A stretch of DNA of 5,133 nt from an uncultured Paraprevotella sp. (lineage in GTDB: Bacteria > Bacteroidota > Bacteroidia > Bacteroidales > Bacteroidaceae), in NCBI GenBank assembly GCA_910584955.1, contig CAJUDC010000147.1, forward strand, positions 1 to 5,133, in the 5' to 3' direction. How positions within the stretch are numbered: position 1 is the first letter of the stretch; every line of letters starts with the position of its first letter. This document shows, one piece after another, positions 1 to 5,133 of the stretch. The notes under the pieces are model-generated. The model searched no databases. It was given only the letters and a program-made list of their open reading frames with translations, and had not been told where the DNA came from. Made by a program: the position numbers and the translations under genes.

Positions 1-33
1 CGCGTAACAATTAAATCGGTTCGAGCAAACGGA

Positions 34-60
34 TTGGCTGCGAATTTGAGGTTATTTTTG
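34..60 (+). promoter_or_regulatory. Putative Bacteroidales-type promoter of the hydrogenase gene
   Basis: Positions 53-60 read TATTTTTG, an exact match to the TAnnTTTG -7 element used by the primary sigma factor of Bacteroidota. The best upstream partner is TTG at 34-36, only 16 bases away, whereas about 19-20 is usual, so the -33 element is weak. Transcription would start near 66-68 and leave a leader of about 20 nt before the ATG at 89. The leader is A-rich (AAAAAAACGACC) and has no clear Shine-Dalgarno sequence, which is normal for the phylum. The -7 match is seen directly; promoter activity is inferred. Confidence 0.5.
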
Positions 61-88
61 CACCTAGATTATAAAAAAACGACCTACA

Positions 89-1678
89 ATGGCAAACACG
101 AACAACATCATGTTCATTCGCTATCAACTGCTGGCACAGTTGGTAAAAATGTGGAAAGACAACGAGTTGCTGGAACGAATAGACCGCCTTCCCCTGGAAC
201 TGCATCCCCGCAAACAGAAACCCAAAGGGCGCTGTTGCGTATACAAGGAAAGAGCCGTGACAAAGTATAAGACAATGGCTATGCTGGGATTCGATATGGA
301 GGATGAGACCGACGAGGTGGAACGGCTTTCTTCCTATGCCCGCAGAATGCTGGAACGCGACAACCTGCGCCCGGATAAAAGCATACTGAGCGTGATGGAT
401 GAAGCATGTTCCTCTTGTGTGAAAATCAATTACGAAGTGAGCAACCTCTGCCGGGGATGTGCCGCTCAGGCCTGTTATAACAACTGCCCCAAGAACGCGA
501 TTTCGTATGACAACGAAGGCAAGGCATTCATACACCACGACAAATGTATCAGTTGCGGGAAATGCCACCAGGTATGCCCCTATCACGCCATTGTCTACCT
601 GCCGGTTCCTTGCGAAGAAGCCTGTCCCGTGAAGGCTATATCGAAAGACGAATACGGTGTGGAGCATATCGACCCCAAGAAATGTATCTATTGCGGAAAA
701 TGCCTGAACGCCTGCCCGTTCGGGGCCATCTTCGACGCATGCAGTGTGTTCGATGTGCTGAAAAGGATCAAAGCCAAAGAACGGAAAGTGGTGGCGATGG
801 TGGCTCCGTCGATCCTCGCACAGTTCAAGGAACCGATAGAAAAAGTGTACGGCGCTCTGAGAGCCATCGGATTCGACGATGTAATCGAAGTGGCTTACGG
901 GGCCGAGGAAACCATACGAAACGAGGCCAAAGAGTTTCAGGAGAAAATGGCTGAAGGAGCACCGTTTATGACAACAAGTTGCTGTTCGGCCTACGTGCAA
1001 TTGGTAAAAAAACATATTCCCGAGTTGATGAAATACGTATCAACCACAGGCTCTCCCATGTTCTATACGGCACGTTACGCCCGCAAGAAACACCCCGATG
1101 CCTATACCGTTTTCATCGCCCCCTGTGCCAGCAAACGCAGCGAAGGGCGCGAGAATCCCGATGTAGACTTCGTATGGACTTTCCGTGAACTCGATGCCAT
1201 ATTGGAAGGCATGGGAATAGAAATTTCAGCTTGCGAAGATTTCATACCTCAGGAGCGATCGGGACACGACGCACACGGCTTCGCCAAGACAGGCGGTGTA
1301 TTTACAGCTGTCAAGAATCTGATCGGCGATCCCAACCTGCAAGGATCCATTATCGCCGGACTGGACAAGAAGAACATCGCATTGCTGCGTGCCTATGCCA
1401 AAACCGGAAAATGCCCGACAAAAATGATCGAGGTGATGGCCTGTGCCAACGGTTGCATCGGAGGACCTTGTACGTGTAACGACAGCGCAACTATAATCCG
1501 CAAAACGAAACGTTCTGCCTTTTTGGAACGAAGCGTTCTTTTCCGCAAAACGAAATGTTCTTTTTCGCGCGCTCCCAAACACCCCTACCCTACCCTTTTT
1601 ACACATGTTTTCATACCTCAAATTATTGCGAAAAACTTTGGTCATCTCGCTAAAAATGACTACATTTGTATAGTATAA
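89..1678 (+). CDS. Monomeric group B-like [FeFe] hydrogenase with ferredoxin-type N-terminus; C-terminal tail aberrant
   Basis: Cytoplasmic iron hydrogenase, expected to reduce protons to H2 with electrons from reduced ferredoxin during fermentation. The start at 89 follows an A-rich leader and a promoter-like element. The N-terminus carries RCCVYKER (48-55), a motif I associate with this subgroup. Cysteines follow at 107/110 and 121/124/129/133. Two CxxCxxCxxxCP ferredoxin motifs lie at 153-164 and 199-210, with an extra CEEACP (175-180) between them, enough cysteines for two [4Fe-4S] clusters and probably more. The H-cluster domain shows L1 TSCCSAY (296-302), L2 APCASKRSE (344-352) and L3 MACANGC (450-456). 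By analogy with Clostridium CpI, C298 is the proton-relay cysteine and C299, C346, C452 and C456 are cluster ligands. L2 has APC instead of MPC, and L3 has ANG instead of PGG, as in non-group-A enzymes. Family members usually end roughly 20-30 residues after GGPC. Here residues from about 469 to 529 are low-complexity, basic and hydrophobic and look like translated spacer, so the true C-terminus was probably lost. No maturases (HydE/F/G) are visible. The family call is secure; the subgroup and activity are inferred. Confidence 0.92.
   Translation: MANTNNIMFIRYQLLAQLVKMWKDNELLERIDRLPLELHPRKQKPKGRCCVYKERAVTKYKTMAMLGFDMEDETDEVERLSSYARRMLERDNLRPDKSILSVMDEACSSCVKINYEVSNLCRGCAAQACYNNCPKNAISYDNEGKAFIHHDKCISCGKCHQVCPYHAIVYLPVPCEEACPVKAISKDEYGVEHIDPKKCIYCGKCLNACPFGAIFDACSVFDVLKRIKAKERKVVAMVAPSILAQFKEPIEKVYGALRAIGFDDVIEVAYGAEETIRNEAKEFQEKMAEGAPFMTTSCCSAYVQLVKKHIPELMKYVSTTGSPMFYTARYARKKHPDAYTVFIAPCASKRSEGRENPDVDFVWTFRELDAILEGMGIEISACEDFIPQERSGHDAHGFAKTGGVFTAVKNLIGDPNLQGSIIAGLDKKNIALLRAYAKTGKCPTKMIEVMACANGCIGGPCTCNDSATIIRKTKRSAFLERSVLFRKTKCSFSRAPKHPYPTLFTHVFIPQIIAKNFGHLAKNDYICIV
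1504..1561. repeat. Three phased copies of a 13-base palindromic motif, AACGAARYGTTCT
   Basis: The copies are AACGAAACGTTCT (1504-1516), AACGAAGCGTTCT (1527-1539) and AACGAAATGTTCT (1549-1561). Start-to-start spacing is 23 and 22 bases, about two helical turns. Copies 1 and 3 sit inside a longer 20-base repeat, TCCGCAAAACGAAAYGTTCT (1497-1516 and 1542-1561), with one mismatch. Each unit is a short inverted repeat; the middle one reads GAACG-AAG-CGTTC. The array begins where the hydrogenase reading frame stops resembling its family, so it is probably intergenic although formally in frame. It could be a degenerate intergenic repeat family, a multi-site regulator target or a structured RNA element. 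The sequence does not say which. Confidence 0.7.
1637..1668 (+). promoter_or_regulatory. Strong Bacteroidales-type promoter with no downstream gene
   Basis: TTTG at 1637-1640 is followed 20 bases later by TACATTTG at 1661-1668. This fits the Bacteroidota primary promoter (TTTG, about 19-20 bases, TAnnTTTG) very well and is the best promoter in the window. Transcription would start near 1674 and run rightwards. No plausible + strand gene follows: the only sequence ahead is the spacer, a stem-loop at 1778-1810, and then the antisense strand of the large convergent gene. The promoter overlaps the last codons of the aberrant hydrogenase tail, which supports reading that tail as spacer DNA. Confidence 0.6.
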
Positions 1679-1751
1679 ATTGCCGTGTTGTACACTTTAT
1701 TACGGACACCTATCTTACCCCATAAATACGTTTTCACACTAAATTTTTCGA

Positions 1752-1765
1752 CCGGCTTACGCCGG
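1752..1765 (-). other. Short GC hairpin with a GNRA-type loop on the - strand
   Basis: On the + strand the sequence is CCGGC-TTAC-GCCGG. On the - strand it is CCGGC-GTAA-GCCGG, a 5-bp all-GC stem closed by GTAA, which in RNA is a stable GNRA tetraloop. It lies 12 bases from the larger stem-loop and within the 3' untranslated region expected for the large - strand gene. It could help terminate or stabilise that mRNA. No T-run follows it on either strand, so it is not an intrinsic terminator alone. Confidence 0.45.
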
Positions 1766-1777
1766 AATACATTATAA

Positions 1778-1810
1778 GAACGGCGTTTGAAGTACATTCA
1801 AACGCCGTTC
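1778..1810. terminator. Perfect 14-bp stem-loop, probable bidirectional terminator between convergent transcripts
   Basis: GAACGGCGTTTGAA (1778-1791) pairs perfectly with TTCAAACGCCGTTC (1797-1810) around the 5-base loop GTACA. On the + strand it is followed by GCTTTTCGCTTTG, an interrupted T-rich tract. On the - strand it is followed by TTATAATGTATT, also T-rich but weaker. It lies 29 bases beyond the stop of the - strand gene and would also stop + strand transcripts coming from the hydrogenase or from the orphan promoter. An alternative role is a DNA cruciform marking a DGR target site; see the findings. Confidence 0.7.
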
Positions 1811-1839
1811 GCTTTTCGCTTTGTCGCTTCGCTCCCGAT

Positions 1840-4800
1840 TTACGCTATTTCGACTATCGCCTTATACGCCGCAACGCTCTCCGCCATCACGATTTTGCCG
1901 CGGAAGGCAAGACGCGACCCGACACCCGTGTTCGCATTCGACGCATCGTGACTCGCATACGCATCCGACACACCGCCATACGCATACGCGCTGTAGCTGC
2001 CACGATAAACCACAAGGAAGGCTGCAGTGCTGATATAATACTTGTCACAATAATAGGTCGAACTGCTGCCGTTCATCGTACCTACAGGCACCATATCCAT
2101 ATACTTGCCGTGGGCGACACCGCAAATCCATTGGTCGCTGCTTGTCCTGCCCTGAACCATACGGGTACTGCCATCCGGCATCCAGATACGCCACTTGCCC
2201 TGATTCCCGGTGTTATTGGGCAGGTCAACGCCGTCCATCATGTCATACTTATGGCCGTAGATATCCTCATAGCCGAGGCAACAGATGTTATTGACCTGTG
2301 TAACGGTGTCCCTGCTGTATTCATCCTTACCCTTATACCATGCATACTGGTGGACGGAGCCGTCTATAAGGGAGTTGGTTATCTTGTTGTTGATGGCATA
2401 CGCCTCTTCATAACCGATGGTATCCTGCATGCCGTAAGCGGCTGTACCGCCCGTTATACGGTTGTTCGTATGCTGTCCGCCACCGCACTGTTCCTGGCTG
2501 TCACGACGGCCGTACCTCGCATAAAACAGGTTGGCGATACGGGAATGCATCAGGGCGTCGATCTGCTGCATGCCGCGCTGCTGGCTGTAATAGTGGAAGT
2601 CCGACCAGTTCATGCTCGCAGCCGTGGAGTTACCGGTTATGCAGGCTCTCAGCTTGCTGCCTACAACGGAACTGCCAACAACGGCACAAAGGTGTTCGTC
2701 ATTGGCGACCCAGTCAGGTTCCATGTCTTCTATCCTATCGCTGTTACTCAGGACGACCTTGTCGAACTCCGCCGTATTCAGAATGGTGAAATGGAGTGTG
2801 GCCGCCTCTTCCGGTATATCGGAAATAAGGTACATACCGGCTTCGAAACGGCTGCCGAGCGTGGTGACGACAACGGTACTGACAATGTGCCCCGTCTCAT
2901 CGGTAAAGACTGATCCCACGAGGTTGGTACCGGGCACACTCGGAAAGCGCACGCGCCTGTATCCCTTTACGTCCACCTTGCACACGGAATAGGACTTGTC
3001 GGTGCTGTACGAGTCCTCCAACGTTGTTTTCCCACCCATAATCTTGCGCTCGGGCAAATAACCGCCAGACGTGCCTTTGATGTCGTCAAGGGTTATTACG
3101 GTGGCTTCAGGGACGGAAGGCATATCGTCCTTGCCTTTCGAACTGTAGCAGCTGTAGTGCTTGCCGTTAAGATAGTCGTTGATGCCCTTGCTCCAAAAGA
3201 AAGGCTCGAACATCATCCATTCGCCCTCCGTGCCGTTCAACTTCGCAACGGTACAGTCGTTCAGATTATCGGCATCGGCATAATAGTTGGAGTTCGCATC
3301 ATGCAGGGGATAATAGGTCATCTCGCCGTCAGGGTTGTTCACGTCCACATCTTGTCCTGCCATGTTCACCTTTCGACTGGTGGGTTTCTTGGTAAGTTTC
3401 GCCAGTACCTTGTACCGTTTTCTAAAGATGGCCGCGATGTGGCCGCTCATCTCGTAGTTGTTGCCATACCTGCATCCGGTATTGTTGTCAAGGTTGGTCA
3501 CGTTGGCATCATCGCTCACGTCGCCATCAAACTCTATCATGGTGTACTCCGGCAAAATGATTTCCAGTTCGGGGTACTTGGTACGGTAACGCTGCAAGTC
3601 TGCTTCGTCCAGATATTTGGTCAGGCGGATTTTACCGAACAGTCCGGAATGGGTGTTGTCATTTGTTCCGGTGGCGGTGTAGGTCTTGTAACCGTAGTAT
3701 TTCTCCAACAGGGTACCGTCGTCCTCACGGTCTATCTTCAGGCGGAAGCGTTCCAAATTGCCGCTGCCGTTCTCCTTGGCCTTGTGCAGCCTCTCCAGCA
3801 GGGCGAAACCGTCAATGCCGGGGCATTCGGCGAAACGGTAGCCGGTAATGTTGCCTATGCTTTCAAGTGCCAGTCCGCTTTCGGGGAGTTTGGGCAGATA
3901 TTCAATGAACAGTTCTTCCAGCGTGCCGGGGAGCATCAGCTTTACAAGCGGTGCGCCGGTAGCGGTCTGAACCTTTGTCAGTCCGGTTCCACGCAGGTCG
4001 GCTTCCTGCAACCGTGCCATGCGGCTGAGGTTGAGCGTGGCCACGCTGCCGCTGTCGCCGTTCCTTGCCAGCAGGTTGTTCCGCATATTCAGTTTTTCCA
4101 ACAGCAGCAGGGAGTCGGTGGAGGTCATGAACGAGCCGTTGCGGTAGCCGCCGGGCTTGTCCACGCTCATGTCCAGTTCCACCAGAGAGGTAAACAGGCC
4201 GAAGTTGAAGCCGATGGCGAAAGCGTCCTCATGCCACACGAGTTTCTTGATTTTCTGTGCGCCGATGATTTTCAACGGGTCGTTCTCGCCGAAGGCCCGG
4301 TTCAGTTGCAGCGAGTGGAGGATGTCGGCTTCCACCACGCCGCTGTCGGCCTCCGTGGTGTTGCTGGTCGTGAGCTGCACCCTGTAGGGGATGGTCAGCA
4401 CGAACTGCATGGGCTTGAGGATATATCCGGCATCCAGTGCCGCCGTACTCTGATAGACTTGTGCGCCGAGCGTGGAGACATAGCCGTACTCCACCTGCTT
4501 GAGGTCGTAGCGTCTGCGGATGAAGTAGTTCTGGTGGGCTTTCAACGAGCCTTTCAGACCGTATATCTGCGGATAGGTCTGTTCCGCCCCGTCCGCGCCC
4601 ACTTTCATGGGGTTCAGGAAGGGGTAGATGTACTTGAAGATGCCGCTCTTGTTGTACAGGCGGGCGCACCACCGCTGCCTTTGTTCGTTGTCAAAATGGT
4701 CGATGGCTTTCTGTATGCTGAAAGCGGACATGAACGAGGTGCCGCCGTTGTAGCCGGTGGTCATCAGCTGTTCCATCAGGTCGCCGAAGTTGGCGAGCAT

Positions 4801-5133
4801 CAAATTCCACAGCCAGCTGTTGTGTCCCTGCATCACGAACGCGCCGTCGCGTTTGGTCTGGCGGTTATCGTTGTATTTGCCGGTGAGGAAACTCTTGTTG
4901 TCGCTGCCGAGCTGGCAGTCGCCGTCGTAGTAGGTGGTGTACCATATCACGCCGTCCCAAGTCCTGAGCAGCATGTTTTTCGCCAGCTGGTCCACACCGA
5001 GGTTGAAGTCCACATACAGGTAGTAGGAGCAGCAGTAGGGCACATCGAGGTATTTGTGCGCCTCTTTCTTAAAGGTGTCGCTCTTCCATTTGGCCGACGG
5101 GAATTTGCCGCCGTCATCTTCGTAGTCCACGCC
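1840..5133 (-). CDS. Large phage-tail or surface-type protein with LRR segment and DGR-type C-terminal lectin domain (5' end cut by window)
   Basis: The frame is open to the window edge, so the N-terminus is missing; 1,097 residues are visible. Numbering here starts at the GTG codon 5128-5130, which is probably not the real start. Residues about 30-90 (AKNMLLRTWDGVIWY, then YDGDCQLGSDN) resemble the CotH-kinase-like segment of phage structural proteins. Residues about 270-462 are leucine-rich-repeat-like, for example LEKLNMRNN, VATLNLSRM and GTLEELFIEYLPKLP. Residues about 715-790 look like a beta-sandwich. From about 805 the C-terminus is lectin/FGE-like: IANLFYARYGRRDSQEQCGG, DLPNNTGNQGKWRIWMPDG, VAHGKYMDMVPVG, then GSRLAFRG and a 16-residue tail. 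This end matches the pattern of Bacteroides DGR variable proteins carried by prophages and integrative elements. The likely role is receptor or ligand binding at a virion tail tip or cell surface. No signal peptide or membrane segment is visible, but the start is missing. The gene converges on the hydrogenase and is probably the last gene of an accessory element. Confidence 0.8.
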   Translation of the reverse strand, partial: GVDYEDDGGKFPSAKWKSDTFKKEAHKYLDVPYCCSYYLYVDFNLGVDQLAKNMLLRTWDGVIWYTTYYDGDCQLGSDNKSFLTGKYNDNRQTKRDGAFVMQGHNSWLWNLMLANFGDLMEQLMTTGYNGGTSFMSAFSIQKAIDHFDNEQRQRWCARLYNKSGIFKYIYPFLNPMKVGADGAEQTYPQIYGLKGSLKAHQNYFIRRRYDLKQVEYGYVSTLGAQVYQSTAALDAGYILKPMQFVLTIPYRVQLTTSNTTEADSGVVEADILHSLQLNRAFGENDPLKIIGAQKIKKLVWHEDAFAIGFNFGLFTSLVELDMSVDKPGGYRNGSFMTSTDSLLLLEKLNMRNNLLARNGDSGSVATLNLSRMARLQEADLRGTGLTKVQTATGAPLVKLMLPGTLEELFIEYLPKLPESGLALESIGNITGYRFAECPGIDGFALLERLHKAKENGSGNLERFRLKIDREDDGTLLEKYYGYKTYTATGTNDNTHSGLFGKIRLTKYLDEADLQRYRTKYPELEIILPEYTMIEFDGDVSDDANVTNLDNNTGCRYGNNYEMSGHIAAIFRKRYKVLAKLTKKPTSRKVNMAGQDVDVNNPDGEMTYYPLHDANSNYYADADNLNDCTVAKLNGTEGEWMMFEPFFWSKGINDYLNGKHYSCYSSKGKDDMPSVPEATVITLDDIKGTSGGYLPERKIMGGKTTLEDSYSTDKSYSVCKVDVKGYRRVRFPSVPGTNLVGSVFTDETGHIVSTVVVTTLGSRFEAGMYLISDIPEEAATLHFTILNTAEFDKVVLSNSDRIEDMEPDWVANDEHLCAVVGSSVVGSKLRACITGNSTAASMNWSDFHYYSQQRGMQQIDALMHSRIANLFYARYGRRDSQEQCGGGQHTNNRITGGTAAYGMQDTIGYEEAYAINNKITNSLIDGSVHQYAWYKGKDEYSRDTVTQVNNICCLGYEDIYGHKYDMMDGVDLPNNTGNQGKWRIWMPDGSTRMVQGRTSSDQWICGVAHGKYMDMVPVGTMNGSSSTYYCDKYYISTAAFLVVYRGSYSAYAYGGVSDAYASHDASNANTGVGSRLAFRGKIVMAESVAAYKAIVEIA
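1900..2040 (-). other. Candidate DGR variable region (VR) at the 3' end of the large gene
   Basis: This stretch encodes the segment from YYIST to SRLAFR. Thirteen codons here are NNY and could derive from AAC or AAT by changes at the first two adenines. In reading order they are AGC, TAC, AGC, TAT, TAT, GGC (1998 down to 1975), then GAT, TAT, AGT, CAC, GAT (1965 down to 1945), then AAT and AAC (1938 and 1932). They alternate with fixed GCG, GTG and TCG codons. This is the signature left by adenine-specific mutagenic retrohoming. The GC-rich bases encoding GSRLAFRG (about 1897-1920) would hold the fixed IMH-like end. The borders are approximate because no template repeat is in the window for comparison. 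Confidence 0.6.

Larger units (their letters stand above)
1674..1818 (+). ncRNA. Possible small RNA, or orphan leader, between promoter and stem-loop
   Basis: This is the transcript predicted from the promoter at 1637-1668 to the stem-loop at 1778-1810, about 145 nt. It contains no convincing ORF. It does hold the short hairpin CCGGC-TTAC-GCCGG (1752-1765) and ends in a 14-bp stem followed by a T-rich stretch, GCTTTTCGCTTTG. I recognise no known RNA family. It may be an independent small RNA, the surviving 5' leader of a gene cut off by insertion of the neighbouring DNA, or an antisense transcript toward the large - strand gene. The evidence is only the arrangement of promoter and terminator. 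Confidence 0.3.

Noticed and set aside
11..1015. Long - strand open frame (334 codons) opposite the hydrogenase
   Set aside because: It is antisense to a clearly recognised iron-sulfur enzyme. Its F/H/C-rich product is the reverse image of the hydrogenase codons and shows no domain.
1497..1561. CRISPR array
   Set aside because: The units are only 13 bases, imperfect, and separated by 9-10 bases. There are no spacers of CRISPR length and no cas genes.
1490..1580. A frameshift explaining the strange hydrogenase C-terminus
   Set aside because: One alternative frame hits a stop at once (TATAA). The other gives a Q-, N- and F-rich string unlike the family, so a single-base indel does not restore a normal end.
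1241..1620. Direct repeat TTCATACCTCA at 1241-1251 and 1610-1620, considered as an attachment-site or target-site duplication
   Set aside because: It is only 11 bases. One copy encodes hydrogenase residues inside the H-cluster domain, and no mobile-element gene lies between the copies. Chance is a sufficient explanation.
1948..2913. Long + strand open frame (321 codons) opposite the 3' part of the large gene
   Set aside because: It lies wholly antisense to a gene with recognisable domains. Its product is rich in H, I, R, T and V with no motif, and it looks like a mirror of the other strand's codon use.
4229..4672. - strand open frame of 147 codons inside the large gene in another frame
   Set aside because: It overlaps the LRR part of the large gene on the same strand, is proline-, arginine- and glutamine-rich, and has no family resemblance. 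It is a shadow frame.

Overview
The window looks like DNA from a gut Bacteroidales bacterium (Bacteroides, Parabacteroides or a relative). Three things suggest this: promoter-like TAnnTTTG elements, A-rich leaders with no clear Shine-Dalgarno sequence, and two protein types typical of that group. The species cannot be named from the sequence alone.

The left third (89-1678, + strand) encodes a monomeric, ferredoxin-type [FeFe] hydrogenase of the group B kind. It has a cysteine-rich N-terminal iron-sulfur region and a C-terminal H-cluster domain with all three signature loops. Its reading frame continues about 60 codons past the last H-cluster loop into sequence that looks intergenic. The native C-terminus therefore seems to have been replaced or lost at about position 1490.

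The spacer, about 1490-1839, holds four things: three copies of a 13-base palindromic motif spaced 22-23 bases apart (1504-1561); a good Bacteroidales-type promoter pointing right (1637-1668) with no gene after it; a small GC hairpin (1752-1765); and a perfect 14-bp stem-loop (1778-1810). The promoter and stem-loop could bound a small RNA of about 140 nt. Alternatively, they are leftovers of a gene displaced when the neighbouring DNA arrived.

The right two thirds (1840-5133, - strand, cut by the window end) is one very large gene for a phage-tail or surface-type protein. Its modules, in protein order, are a CotH-kinase-like segment, a leucine-rich-repeat stretch, a beta-rich middle, and a C-terminal C-type-lectin/FGE-like domain ending in a GSRLAFRG signature. 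That C-terminus resembles the variable proteins diversified by diversity-generating retroelements (DGRs). Its last ~45 codons contain clusters of NNY codons that could all derive from AAY by changes at adenines. No reverse transcriptase or template repeat is in the window, so the DGR engine would have to lie elsewhere.

The two genes converge tail to tail. The hydrogenase is ordinary host energy metabolism (H2 evolution from reduced ferredoxin). The large gene is accessory DNA, probably from a prophage or integrative element, and the spacer is the likely boundary between them. The most interesting content is the candidate hypervariable receptor-binding domain and the disturbed, structured junction next to it.
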